Of a stretch of DNA of 64,000 nucleotides, positions 26,755-38,702 are shown one piece after another (position 1 is the stretch's first letter; every line of letters begins with the position of its first letter). A model generated the notes under the pieces. That model was not told the DNA's origin. It ran no database searches and saw only the letters and a program-made list of their open reading frames with translations. The stretch is from NCBI RefSeq assembly GCF_003073045.1, contig NC_037597.1, positions 22,706,158 through 22,770,157 on the forward strand, given 5' to 3'. The translations under genes were made by a program, and so were the position numbers. The DNA comes from Pomacea canaliculata (taxonomy: Eukaryota; Mollusca; Gastropoda; Architaenioglossa; Ampullariidae).

Positions 26755-29700
26755 CCTGGCAATTCTTTTGTTGTTCACCCATTGTCAAGTCTGCATTAAA
26801 AGTATAAAACTTGTTTTAGGGTAATTGGTGAATAACAAAAAAAGGTGATTATTTGATATAATTTCAACATTTTATCTCTTAAAAGGAATTTAAGTTCTGT
26901 TGATTTACATGGTAGTAACTAAGTGATGCATAGAAAAATTATATTGACTGACTGAGGTTACCTTAAATTCATGTTTTATGTTGCCTTCTAGGATGTGTTG
27001 TATGTAGAAACAATCCTTTAAAATGAAAAAAAAAATTGTTTGACAATACTGCTACTACTACTAGCATTTCTTAATATTCTTTAAAGTAAATATCAGAATT
27101 GAAATGGTCTTTACGTTACATTTTAATATCTCTATATTTGTGCAAACATTTTTTATTGAAATTTTATTACAGGTACACAGGTACTTAAAGAATGATGAAT
27201 ATTAATCCAAAGTGATTTGGTATGTCAATCTTTGTGTGCTAGAAGGTAGCTAAATTTTCTACCTGTATCTTTTGACTGCTAATAACAATTTTCATTGTTT
27301 TTCCATTGATGCATTCCTGTCTTCATTCAGATACAGTGTTTTTGCACCATGTTTTGAACAAATTGGAAATGGGACCAGGTATTAAAACTGTGCTTGGTCA
27401 GATGAATGCAAGACCATGCACAATGCTTATGTCATATGGAGATTTCTGTCTTTATGATAAATACATTTATCCCATAATCTTCCAAATGACATATGTGGAT
27501 GTTATTTGTAGTATTTACTGTTTCTGTAAAGCAAAATAATTTCATTCCAGGAATAAGGATTTTTTGGTGCAAGTTGTTACTTGAAAAGAATTATTTTTTA
27601 TCTGGGACCAGTTAAATTCTCTATAATTAATCAGAATTATGTAATTTATCAATAAATTTTCTTATAATTTAAACACAGTGAGTTACATTGCACAAAGAAA
27701 GATGTTTGTTGTTTTCATTGCTTACATGTGTATTCTATTTTGTACTACCTTCAAGTGTGTTGTGCTTGGATCCTTGATCTCATAATTTGTGAAAAGGCAG
27801 CAGTGTAGCTTTGCATTTATTGTCGCTTTTGAAATGTTTGACAATGTAAAAGAAAGGAAGGGAAAGAGAGATTATTAAGGTGAATGTGTTTACTCCTTTC
27901 ATTATTATAACTTAAATAAGCACACACATTTTGCCTGTTACTTGTTTTTAACACACATAGGCGCACAAAACAGAGTAAGGGATGCAAGATGATAATACAA
28001 GCATGTGTGCCCGCTTGCATATATATACATGTGTGTAATAGGGAGCAGAGAATAAGAGACTGTGGGTATATATTTCTGCTCGCAGGCTGCTGTAACAGCC
28101 TAATTAACTTAGACAGCTGGAGGTGCTATGGCTATATTTTTAATATTTATTTGCATTCTAATGGCCTCGTGATTAATAATTGCATGCCTGAGGGAAGAGG
28201 ATGCCTGAAAGTATGTAAAACTGTGAGGGTGTATGTTTTTTTATTTTTGAGACTTGGAGACAATAAAATAAAATAGCAAGTAGAAAAATATTGAGAGAAA
28301 CTAAAACAAGAAATAAGTTTATTTTTAAGAACCATGTTGGTGTGAAAATTAATGACAAATATATAACTTGAATAATTCTGTCTTGTTAAAAGGTTGAAAA
28401 AATAGTGCAGCTGTGAGTTAATAGATAGTACGTGTAGCATGAAGGCAGCCAGACATTATCTGTTTATGAGCCCTGACACAAATAATGCAAATTCAAATCG
28501 AGTCATTCAACAATCCTGCAAGTAATTCTCAGTGAAAAAACTAATATTATGATAACTTTTAAAAAATTATGTGCTTTATACTAATTTCAATTTTGATGTC
28601 ATGTTTGACAAAATGAATAAAGTTATCTTGTGCAGTTAACAAAAAAGTTCTTTGTATTAGCTTCTATGTAGAACTGTAAAAATTTTAAATACACTAAGTT
28701 AAAACACAAAATGTATAGTTTTTCTTGTTTACTAGTTGTTTACCTATGATTACAGAATTATTGACTCTAAATAATTTAAAGTACACAAATTGAAGCAAAA
28801 GAACACATATACAGCAATTAATGAAAATGTTCACTTACAAGCTGAGCAGCACATTATTGTTTCAGCTGTAATAATGGTGATTTTTCATTTGGGTGCATAA
28901 GTATGAGAGAATCTGGCTCTTGTCTTCCCTTTCAAGCAGCATCACTGGTTGCTAAGGAGTAAGGCAAACTGTTTTTGTGCCTTCTAAGTTAGTGAAACAC
29001 ATCTTGTGAATGTCTAATGTAAAAGGATTTAGAATGCAAAGTGACTTATGACCTCAGAAGCAATGTGCATGAATGCTAGCATCTTTAGAAAAAGATATTC
29101 AAAGTGCAGTTTATCTTGTTTCTCCATCTTGGTCAGCATCTTACATTGCCTCTTAAGTCTGTGGAAATCATCTAGTGCTCAGCATGTGTTTCAGATGTGA
29201 GGGCAAATCTGTTTGTGTGTGTGTGTAGGCACAACTGGCATTCGGATGTGTTGTAGCTTTCTTGCATCGTCATATTTATTTTTGCCTAATTAGTGTGTAA
29301 TGTGTTGCTTTTTATCTGCACAATGTGGACTCATATTATAACAAGAATATTTGACTGGCTATTTTCTTCCTGCCATCTTTAACTTTCCATGATGTCTTGC
29401 TTTGACAACATTGAGAAAAAAGTCTGTATGGTGCAAATGTAAAACGAAAACTTATTACTTTTAATAAATGCACAGAACTGCACAGCAGAAAAAATTGTGT
29501 ATTTCTATGAATATAGCCTGATTCTCATTAAAGTAATAACTGAAAAAAAAAACTGGTAGCTTAAAATACATCTCATGGGAATGAAAAGCAAATCACCTGA
29601 GGAGATTTAATGAGAAACACCAGACACATCTGATTGGGTCCAATGAAGCGTTGTAACAAGGTATAAGTTTAATCATGAATCTGTATCTGTATACAGGTCT

Positions 29701-29870
29701 GTGGCTCAACCGCCTGCAGCAAAAATGTGATTTAAATGTCATTCAAACTAGTCAGCAGAGACGCAATGCTCGAAGAAGTATGGTTAGTTGTGGTGTAATG
29801 AGACTTTTACAGTGGGACATACTTGTTTTGGACTTTGTTGTAAGAGCACTTGAGAAAATAAATGTAAACA
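26755..29870. other. Intergenic stretch, no gene seen
   Basis: AT-rich and without supportable coding sequence. It should contain the 3' UTR of the Kelch gene on the left and that of the minus-strand gene at 29873 on the right. Short poly-A and TG runs occur (for example near 29212-29224). Nothing else is recognised. Confidence 0.5.
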
Positions 29871-29872
29871 AA

Positions 29873-30481
29873 CTACTTGGCCTCGTCGAGGTCAATGAAT
29901 GGTAGATCGTCTTCCCACGAACCATACAGAAGACGATACGCTAAAGGACTTGCTGCACTGGAGAGGGCAGACTGCTGTGACATCGAGATGCTTCTGATCG
30001 CTGCTGGAGACATCCTGGGAATCATTGCAGAATACGAGCAAGCTGCAGGTGAGAAGTGCGAACAGTCATTGCTCGTCGGTGCACCCGCGCAGTCCTCGGG
30101 TGGGAAGGCTGGCTGAGGGATGTGGCAAAGCGAGGAAACGGGTGGCGCAGACTTGCAGCAGCAGATGTCAGTGGTTGATGATGACTTTCTTTGCCACGAG
30201 CTGGCACGAGCTGATGATGACTGCTTTGCTGAGGGCTGGAACAGTGGAAGCATCTTGTCGTACACGCAGGATGGCCGAAGTCTGTGTGCAGAATTACTTT
30301 TCGATGTGCCAGGATTCGATGACTTACGGACCGTAGCCAGGCGCAGGTTTTTCCGTTGATGGATGCAGGAGTCAAGCCTAGGATGCGGCGAAGTTCTGAT
30401 GAGTGACTTGCGAGTGGAATTGGTATAAAAGTCAGTGCGACATGGAGATATTTGTATGGGTTGTGGCGAAGTTATCTCCAT
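29873..30481 (-). CDS. Unrecognised Ser/Pro-rich protein (202 aa exon)
   Basis: The minus-strand frame from ATG 30481 to TAG 29873 encodes 202 residues rich in Ser, Pro, Arg and Cys. It ends in YGSWEDDLPFIDLDEAK, an acidic C-terminus that looks conserved rather than random. No domain is recognised. An acceptor (CTTGCAG, exon start near 30493) lies just before the ATG, and a good donor CTCTCAG|GTGAGT lies at about 31134 on the same strand, so an upstream exon probably exists at 31134-31270; its reading frame joins in phase but has no in-frame ATG, which favours a 5' UTR and a start at 30481. The local base composition is clearly more GC-rich than the neighbouring intergenic DNA, supporting a real exon. 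Plus-strand frames over the same bases look like its shadow. Confidence 0.6.
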   Translation of the reverse strand: MEITSPQPIQISPCRTDFYTNSTRKSLIRTSPHPRLDSCIHQRKNLRLATVRKSSNPGTSKSNSAHRLRPSCVYDKMLPLFQPSAKQSSSARASSWQRKSSSTTDICCCKSAPPVSSLCHIPQPAFPPEDCAGAPTSNDCSHFSPAACSYSAMIPRMSPAAIRSISMSQQSALSSAASPLAYRLLYGSWEDDLPFIDLDEAK

Positions 30482-31133
30482 CGTCCGACCTGCAAGGCAG
30501 CCTCAGAGTCCGCTGCAGAAGAAATGTAAATTAAGAGACTTTAATTGTGAATACCTTTGATTGCTATGAGTGACCCTGTGATATGACTTAAGATTTAAAA
30601 CACAAAAAGCTTTCAGAATAAACTTTATAAAAGCAGTTAAACTAAAAGAAATCTTTAATAATAAAATAATTTAATTTTTAAAAAACTATCAGTTATGTCT
30701 GCAGTGATATGTTTTCATATTTTCTCATTATTCTAGTAGGAAAAATGATTATTGATTGTATATAATTGGATCAAACTGTTATCTGTTAATTGAAAAAATA
30801 AGGTAGACAAATTTAAACAAAACCCAAAATATAGCAACATCCAATTCACTCTCGCACACACAACACAACATACATGTTCACATGCTCTCTCTTGCACACA
30901 CACACACACAGAAAATATTTTCGCAGCAATCGTAGCTTGTTTACTACGAAGAAAATCTGAGAATATGTTTACAGAGTGCCAGAAACTGCGTCGACATATT
31001 CGATATGAACGGACTGTAGATTGTCTTCTAAAATATTGAATGGCTTATTGAGATTCCTGTGTTGAAAAATATAATAACAATAGAACAACTAGAAGAATGC
31101 GTGGTCTCCGTTTCAGGGGCACGCCCGAACTCA

Positions 31134-31275
31134 CCTGAGAGTCCCGTGCAGGTGAAGCTGCTGTTGAAGGCTGGAGTGGCTGGTCCAAGATAATGAAGAG
31201 GAAGGACTCGTATGATGAGGAGAGATGTCGTTTTCACACGTCTCAGCCTCCTCCCCTTGCCGAGGCTCACGCGGC
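31134..31275 (-). other. Probable upstream (5' UTR) exon of the 30-kb minus-strand gene
   Basis: The minus strand ends in CTCTCAG|GTGAGTTC, a near-consensus donor facing the acceptor near 30493. The segment is open in the joining frame but offers no ATG, so it is more likely untranslated. Its 5' limit is not determined. Confidence 0.4.
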
Positions 31276-31428
31276 CGGTAAAATGAATATTAATGTGAAA
31301 TACGAGTGTCCTCTGGCGCTTCTGGGAGAAGCAATTGAAAAACGATCACACTCACCTGAAGCAGAGGATTGTGTAGGAAGGCGAGAGGTGTTGAGGAAAG
31401 CACGCACCCACGCACGCATATGCTCTTG

Positions 31429-31545
31429 CACACACACACACACACACAGAGTCACACGCAAGGACAGACACGCGCACGCATGCATATATGCAAGAGCTTA
31501 CAAACACGACACACGCGCGCACACGCACACACACAAGCCGCACGG
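31429..31545 (+). repeat. (CA)n-rich microsatellite
   Basis: A pure CACACA run at about 31429-31448 is followed by degenerate CA/CG-rich repeats to about 31545. Open frames across it are artefacts of the repeat. Confidence 0.85.
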
Positions 31546-31599
31546 ATGCTTGAACTATAGGGAATGGAATCGAGTGAAAGGTCTCCCATAGATATTACA

Positions 31600-32212
31600 T
31601 GTAGGAGTCTGGATATCTCTGGCTGCAATCTGATTTGGCTTACATCTATACACACGTATAGGGGTGTGGGGTGTGTGTGGGGAGGGGTAGGGGTGGGATG
31701 ATCGGAAGGTTGGCTTTTCCTATGAGTTCATACGCCTACGACACACAGCAGTAACAAATGCTGTATAGTTTCGGTTAGATCAATAAAATGGGCTCTTGTC
31801 AAATGTTCCCGAAAATGTTGGACATCAAAGCAAATCGAAGGCAGTGACAGTGAATAAACAACAAAAGAAAAGTAACAGCAAGTAACAAAGGAGATATGAC
31901 AATGAGAGAAAGAGACATAGCAGTAAGAAACGAGCAGTTTTCTTTTTGAGTTTTTTGAAAAATGAAAGCTTGACTGTATAAGCCAGGAGGATTAACGGTT
32001 TACAGTAACCAACTGTTGGGAGATAGGATAGGTATATCTGTTTACAAACGTGAGGTCATGGGGTTGATCTCTTTCTGTCTGCATGGTGCTGTTTGTAGGA
32101 TGGTTGAGGGACTTATCAAGTGTATTTCGAGAACGGACGGGGTGCATTAGGGAAATAGTATCTTCCACTTTTTAACTTTACTGAGACATTAAAAAAAATG
32201 CTCTCTACTAGA
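31600..32212. other. Intergenic stretch, nothing recognised
   Basis: No coding sequence, RNA gene or transposon end was seen between the CA-rich repeat and the transposon that starts at 32221. A G-rich patch lies near 31665-31700. Confidence 0.5.
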
Positions 32213-32220
32213 CCTTTAAG

Positions 32221-33965
32221 CAGTGGCGTAGGAACCAGGGGGGCAGCGGGGGCAGCCGCCCCCCCAAGGAAAATACAGGGGGGGCAGGAATATCCTTTTG
32301 CCCCCCCAATATTTGAGACGTAATTCCTCACAAAGAGCAAAGAACCAAAGAAAGGTAGGGGAACGTACAGAGGAGACGGTCATCACCGTCACAAAAGCGG
32401 GCCCTGAGGCAAGTGGAGGCTCTAGCACCTCTGACGATCAGATCGGGGACAGTCCGTTGGTATTGTTTGCCATGCTAATTGCAGGCTGTGTTGAAGCCTA
32501 AGTGAAGAAAGCAGCCGGACAGTACATCGGTACATCGAGTGTGGTCTCCCTCCCCCCTGCCCCATAATGCGACGCCTTTTCTTTGGCGGTTTTCGTTTGA
32601 CCAACATCAAACATCCCCCACCCACTCGCTGTCACCCTAAAATTATCTGCTATCGCTTACAACCGAAGGGGCCGCACTGGCCATCGGGAACACAGAATGC
32701 CAGTAACGAATTAGTTGCATAGCAATACCCCAGTGAGTCTTGCCAATCAGACAGGAACCCTCACACTTTGTGAAAAGCTAGCGAAGCATGAGGAAGGCAA
32801 AGACTCCGAGTCGCTATATTGGTAGTTTTCTTTAGACACAGAGAGACTGGTATTATTGCTACATGTATCTACGACTCAGGGGAAATGCATAAGTAACATT
32901 TCTAAAACTACACAAGGGCACTCACTCTTTTATCATCAACGACTGTGGCTGGTACTCAACATAAGTTATCTGTGTTATACTGTTTGGTTTGTATATATGT
33001 GTCCGTGTTTTGGTAGATGGCCATAGAACGTGTCGCATCGCTGGCTCAGCACCGTCGGGTAGCGAGGAAGGGGTGGCCCTGAGGCCATTCCCACCCTAGT
33101 TTCGTTCCCTGGCCACGGTGGTCTGGCCAGTTTATGGCCCTTAATTATACGGTAGCCTTGCGTCCCTTCCTCTCTGGTCTCTTTGGTTCTCTTTGGGGTG
33201 GATGGAGCTATTTTCCCACGGTGTGCGGACACCGAGTTCAGGTATAGGGCTGTGTCTCTTTGTAACGTGTATTATCTCGCGGACGCTGGGCCCTGTGGGT
33301 AGGGAAAGGTTCTGGAGGTTTCTCGAAGCCTATAGAAACCTGCCACACAGGTATATGTGGACTGGGAAGACGGCGGGGCGGAGAGACCTGTGCCCGTCTC
33401 TGGGAGTAGTCGGGGTTTGCCACGTGCTGTGTGTACTGTCGCTGGAACTGGCGTGGTGTCTAGAAGAGGGTTCCAGCAACCAGCGTATTTTCCCCGCGTT
33501 TGTTTTGAGATAGAACAACGCGTGTCACGAGCCGTTGGGTGAGTAGGCTTAATTAATCTTTACCTTTGTTTTTCCACCCGATGGCTACCCTGCCCAGTAT
33601 GCAGACGTGTACGGTGTGTGACCGAGTGTGACTGCGCAGCCTGTGTGTGCGCAGCAGGTGTGTGCGCGCTGGTGTATATGTGCAGAGCTGGAATGTTGAT
33701 CGTTGCTGTCACGGGGGTTTGGTGTTTTCTTTTTTAGGTATAATGTTTGGTAGCCGGGGAGTCATTCTTTAATTTGTTTTTTTTCTTATTTAATGCTGCT
33801 TTGCCTTTTAACAATAAAGCAGCGTGTTGTGATGCTACCACTGTGTACGTGCGTGCGTGCAGTACCCCCCCCCCATCCTTTTTTACGTAATGTGCGATTG
33901 CGAACGCCGTTCACTGTCAACAGGGAGTTTGCCCCCCCAACGCCGAACATCTTCCTACGCCACTG
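32221..33965. mobile_element. 1.75-kb non-autonomous DNA transposon with perfect 14-bp TIRs
   Basis: The left terminus CAGTGGCGTAGGAA is the exact reverse complement of the right terminus TTCCTACGCCACTG. Just inside both ends lie runs of G or C (GGGGGGCAG on the left, GCCCCCCC on the right). The bases next to both ends are TTAAG (32216-32220 and 33966-33970), a possible 5-bp target-site duplication. The CAGTGGCG start resembles hAT, but hAT elements make 8-bp duplications, so the superfamily is left open. The interior has several frames of 60-106 codons without transposase motifs; it is relatively GC-rich for the window. Probably a deletion derivative or a MITE-like element that captured other DNA. 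Confidence 0.8.
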
Positions 33966-33973
33966 TTAAGACA

Positions 33974-35025
33974 TAAGTAATTAATCATAAGGCATATCAT
34001 TAGTCTGCTACTGGGTCTGACAGTTACTGCGAGAACGGTCCAGCTTCCTGACGCACACCAAGAGGATGCATCGTGTGCTCACCGCAAGAGCTGAAAAAAC
34101 ACTGAAGTGTAACAGAGCCCTCTATGGGCGCCATGATACAGATGATGTGTCCCTACACTGCATGTTCTTGCTAACAGATGCTAATCTTCTCACGGAGGGC
34201 AAAGTAAAGGGTGAGGAGAGCCTCCCTGTCTACATATATTAACTACAAAACTACATATATTTTGGCAAAATGTAAACTTCATGATTAAGGCAGCTAAACA
34301 ACATAAGACTGAGTAAAGAGTTTCAACAAACAAACAAACAAACAAACAAACAAACAAACAAACAAACAAACAAACAAACAAACAGAGAAAGAAACAGACA
34401 AAAAAAAAAAAAACCCTCTAAAACTCGACTCACATTTGTTTTTGTGTGTGTGTTTTTCACTGTCGGATGAAGATGCTCAAATCTTTTTAGGACAAAGTCC
34501 ATACTGACAGTGAACGATGCTCACATTCTTGCCTCCTCACTTTTTTGAGGGGGCAGTTGTCCCCTTTTGCCCTCCTGTTTCTTACACCACAGCGTGTGTG
34601 GAGGAGCTGATTTGGTTGGTGGAGAGATTGTGTTGGCGAGGAGCGTGGGTGGAGACAGCCTGTTTACATTTCGTCAGTCCGGTAACAGTTCGAAATACGA
34701 CTGTTTCTGGCATTACGACCACCAGTACTTTCTCTTTGGGAAAAAAACCCTTGCAACCACAACATCATCGTGTTATCGCTGTTGTGCCTTCGTTGTTGTG
34801 TCATCGTTTTGACCTCTCAGGCAGTCTTTATATTCCCTGAGCAGACACGAAAATAGACGAGATTCAAACTGATCCTATTCTTTACGAGATTCTAAGAAGT
34901 TTGATTTTGCCTTTACACTCACTTTAAACCAGTAAATGTCATCAACTTGACCAAGTCTGGCGAAAACTTGTTCATGAAGCCACAAGAAACTAATGGTTTG
35001 GGGGCGGACGTTCGGAATGCTGAAA
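33974..35025. other. Intergenic stretch with microsatellite
   Basis: Contains the (CAAA)n tract at 34327-34384. Frames at 34517-34840 do not resemble a known family. Nothing else is supported. Confidence 0.4.
34327..34384 (+). repeat. (CAAA)n microsatellite
   Basis: About fourteen perfect CAAA units. They create a spurious open frame of repeated FVCL on the minus strand. Confidence 0.95.
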
Positions 35026-35029
35026 CTTT

Positions 35030-35233
35030 AGACAGCATGCTAAGTTCAGACTTGTTTGTCAGTAGACAGCATGCTAAGTTCAGACTTGTTGGTCAGTAGA
35101 CAGCATGCTAAGTTCAGACTTGTTGGTCAGTAGACAGCATGCTAAGTTCAGACTTGTTGGTCAGTAGACAGCATGCTAAATTCAGACTTGTTGGTCAGTA
35201 GACAGCATGCTAAGTTCAGACTTGTTGGTCAGT
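35030..35233 (+). repeat. 34-bp minisatellite, six copies
   Basis: Six tandem 34-bp units begin AGACAGCATGCTAAGTTCAG and end TTGGTCAGT. Copies differ only at single positions: TTTGT for TTGGT in unit 1 and AAATT for AAGTT in unit 5. Each unit contains the 8-bp palindrome AGCATGCT. No spacers, so not a CRISPR array. Near-identity suggests recent expansion. Confidence 0.97.
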
Positions 35234-35239
35234 ACATTG

Positions 35240-36674
35240 GCCAACACAACAGGATTGTGGGGCACTGGTGAGGTTGGACGCTTCGGCACTTTGCCCAGTT
35301 AAGACAGCATTTAAGGGCGAGCAGGCCACTGGATACAAAGCCGTGCTGTATTTTGTTGCTGTGGGAAACTGCAGCAGTAATTGCACAAAGACCACCTTCA
35401 GGGGGAAAGGCTAGTCTCAGGTGAGCATGCGATCTCACGTTGCCCAGGTGATAAGACAGGTGCGCAAGTTTGACGGTAAAACAATCTGTCAAGAGTCGAG
35501 GGATAGAATATCTCAGCAGACTGTTACTATTTGGACACGAACAGCACCACGCATCTTTTTCAGTGTTCAATTTCTTAATGTATTTTTTTAAAGCCTTTTT
35601 AAGGGGCTAAATCCAAGAGAGTGAGACAAAACAAAAATCGAACGCATCGTACTGCTTGCTATTATCGATGAAGATAGAGCCAGAGTTTAGATCGAGGGAG
35701 AGCAAGAGAAATAAGTTCAGAAAAAACGATAAATCAAGAATATGCATAATAGGAGAAATAGACCGACCACACGATCATTGAGAAAGGTAAACATTTCACA
35801 GAGTGCTTTCAAAACATCTGGTGTCTTAAGCCACAAGTTTGAGCCTGGTTATTGTAGTTCTCCTTGTGGTTATTTGTTGTACAATTTCTATCGTTCATAT
35901 TGTTTATTAGCTTAGAGAACCGCCACCGACTGAGACAGTTGAAGAAAATAGTGCAGATGAGATGTAAAGATCAATTCGTGTGCAGTACAAGGGGCGATGT
36001 TTATTAAGTGAGGGTAAACTGTTGCCCTGTGGTAAAATTGGGGAAATCAAGTACAATATTTTTTGTCTCTGCTGTCACGACAAGCTGTTCAGATTCATCG
36101 GATATTGCTTTATGTCCCTTTACCCCAGGAAATCGTCATCTCTTCTTCATAACTTCTGTCCCGAGGGTAAGGCATCCGTGGAGTGTGTAAACATTTATAG
36201 CTACGGGGACAAGTCCTTGATATCCCCGGGACAATGAATTACCCTCGCTTCATAAATGTGGCCCGAGGTGTCTAAACTATGAAACATAAAACATATAAAT
36301 ATGTATAAAACATTTATCAAGAGCAGACAACGTGCAATGCAGGGATAAAGAGCAGTCAGCGCGGAAAGTAGATGTAATCTTGATTCCAGGTCAGTTGACA
36401 TGAATCGAAAACTAAACCTTATTTTTTGTGGACATAGTAATTTTTGTGTTAGGGATGTACAGAGACAGGCTACCACGACTGTTCTGGGTGATGTTGATCA
36501 ATTTTATTGACCAAAGCAGACATGAAATCTGAAGACGAGAGGCTTGATCCAAAGCATAGATGAATATCAAAATAAAAGCACATCATTTCGTATGCTGCGT
36601 CTGCACTTCTTTTCGATTTTACTGTTCCTGAACTTGAAAATCGGCATAGAGTAGACAGAAAAAAAAAAGAAAAA

Positions 36675-36706
<32 letters not shown>

Positions 36707-36785
36707 AAAAAAAAGAAGAAAAGAGACAAAGAAAGAAAGAGGCTTTCAGAAAATGACGCTGGTACGCTATTTAGTAAACAAAATA
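35240..36785. other. Intergenic stretch, no gene seen
   Basis: No supportable exon or transposon end was found. A purine microsatellite of (GAAA)n type occupies about 36659-36740 on the plus strand and produces a false poly-Ser/Phe/Leu frame on the minus strand. Confidence 0.45.
36659..36740 (+). repeat. (GAAA)n purine microsatellite
   Basis: Alternating GAAA and A-rich units of about 80 bp, partly degenerate at both ends. Confidence 0.9.
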
Positions 36786-36790
36786 TAGAG

Positions 36791-37452
36791 CTACAAACAC
36801 AAACATAGAAATATGTAATCATTAAAAGCGTAAAAACGTAAAAATAAAATAAGTAATAAAGAAAACAAAGTCGGCTGAGGTAAGACATTCCACACAGGAA
36901 CGTTAACATCGCAGACGATGGTCTTTGCAATGACGGAGGTGACGAGGAGTTTGTTCGCAAACTTGAAAGCCGTCGACGAGGCTGCGATCACGTGACCATC
37001 GTCATTCAGCAGCTCCTGAATGGAGCTCACGTTGCCGTCACTCATTCGCAGATGGAGCACCTGAAAACGCGCAGAATAATTTATTTTAGGTAGATAAAAA
37101 GATATCTCCAGATCAGCTTGATGAACATTTGTATCTGACAGCCAGGAAAATAATTTCGTCGCCGAAAACAGCTTCAGAAAATTTCGTAAGACGCGTGGTG
37201 AAGAGGAAGCTTTGAAACTAAAATAGTTTGACATTGTCAAAATAAAATTTTTTGTTCTGTTCCTGTTAATCTTTGCACCTGAGGTTATATAACTGTAAAT
37301 GCCACAACAAAGAGAATTCCAAGTGTGAAGACAACCTGAGAAGGTGAAGTGTTGCCGATGGGTGCATGGAGGACTATGATAAGCTTGAGTGGCAAAGGAT
37401 GGCAGGCGATGTAGAGGTCCTCAGTTTTGGGGTCTACGATGATAATTATTGT
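36791..37452 (-). pseudogene. Paraoxonase/arylesterase C-terminal exons (partial, possibly degenerate)
   Basis: Two minus-strand exons, 37452-37336 (39 codons) and 37060 to about 36791, join in phase at Q|V. They encode VDPKTEDLYIACHP and later STAFKFANKLLVTSVIAKTI and VCDVNVP, matching the end of six-bladed-propeller paraoxonases (family pattern VDP.tGDLWvGCHP and S.a...n.kLLIGTv...v.yC.v). Paraoxonases are secreted, calcium-dependent lactonases. No other propeller exons were recognised upstream to 40 kb, so only about 100 of roughly 350 residues are present. From family knowledge the calcium ligands Asp-Asn should stand four residues before the VDP aspartate region; here this is I-I. The C-terminus runs into a hydrophobic tail before its stop. 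A decayed gene fragment is the likeliest reading; a divergent gene with distant 5' exons is the alternative. Confidence 0.65.
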
Positions 37453-37479
37453 CTGGTAGCGCGTACAGAGGTTCATGTC

Positions 37480-38700
37480 ATCCTCACACTAGTAGCCAGG
37501 TCACTGACACAGGCCTGAAGCTAGTTGGACATGTTTCTAAAATTTGAACTGTTTTAAAAAAGCAACTTTGGAAACATTTTCAAAAATCGCTTCTATGACA
37601 TTTAGATGAGTTGCACAAGAGATTACGAAAATATGAGCTGACGACAACGAAAGTCTAGCTTGAAGAGTTTTACTTTATTTAAAAAGTTTTAAAAGTCAGA
37701 AAACTGTGTTGTGCAATGTGTTTCTATAAATATTTCTATAAAACCGGTTATTTAAATAGATTTAAGATGTAAAAGTATTTAAAATTATATATATATGTGT
37801 GTGTATGTGTGTATGCAACTGTTCCATAGACTCGTATTTATAGACATCAGCAATTCATCTATGGGTAAATTAATTTAAACTTGGGTAGGGAATTATCTGG
37901 CTAGGTCACCTCGACACGCAAACGAACGCACGCGCGCCTACAGGATGGAAATCCGTAAAGTCATGGTGAACACCGACTATACAACCTGTTGGCTAGTATT
38001 TTAATCACACATACATGCAAGAAATTAAATCGGGGAAAGTTTATTAAAACGAAAACTAACTGCATTACAAGTAATAATCAGGATCGATGTACTAAACTAA
38101 GAAAGCTATTGGTCTAAGGGAGGGAACAGCCAAACCTTGCAACATGCTCGTGGGTAGCCTCCCATGTCTTAGAGGAGAATAAAACATTGAGTTCACGTGG
38201 TAGAGTCGTTGTAAGACTGTTTTATTGTGAACTCCTCCCTCCAAACTCACAAACACATAAAACACTAATAATTTCACTGAAAAATTTATATCGGGTTTGA
38301 TGGTGGGAAAAGTGATTCCCTCTCCAAGGAATTTGATTATAGATTAAAGAAGTGGAATGTAAGTTAAAAAAGTGAGTTGGAGTTTGGATTACAATATCTT
38401 GCAAAATCTACGCCACAGTTATCTGACCACCAGTAGCCCTTAAATAAACATATATGTAGGGGGCGGCGACAACGTGAAAGGAGGTGGCTGTATATTTTCT
38501 ACATTACACGTACGCAGCGATATGTAACTGAAATACCCGGTGACAGATGTGAAAATTCTCACAAAACACAAGACATTTTAGCTAAAATGATACCGAAATG
38601 TTTGACACACACCTGGTGGTTCTCCAAACGCGTATTAAATTGTTTCAGAAAACTTGACTAGGATCATGTGTAAGAAGCAGATGCGAGTACTGCAAACAAA
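37480..38700. other. Intergenic stretch, nothing recognised
   Basis: AT-rich, with a short TATATATGTGTGTG run near 37788-37812. No further paraoxonase exon was found on the minus strand. Confidence 0.45.
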
Positions 38701-38702
38701 TA

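Noticed and set aside
30025..30359. Plus-strand frames at 30 kb
   Set aside because: They overlap the minus-strand 202-codon exon, lack splice context and show no motif.
31193..31655. Frames over the 31.4-kb region on both strands
   Set aside because: They are translations of the CA/CG-rich microsatellite (HTHTHT or VCVCVC patterns).
33193..33540. Possible transposase frame inside the 1.75-kb element
   Set aside because: No DDE, zinc-finger BED or other transposase motif is visible, and overlapping frames on both strands are of similar length.
34190..34381. Minus-strand frame rich in FVCL
   Set aside because: It is the (CAAA)n microsatellite read in one frame.
35030..35233. CRISPR-like array
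   Set aside because: The 34-bp units abut directly without spacers and the DNA is eukaryotic; it is a minisatellite.
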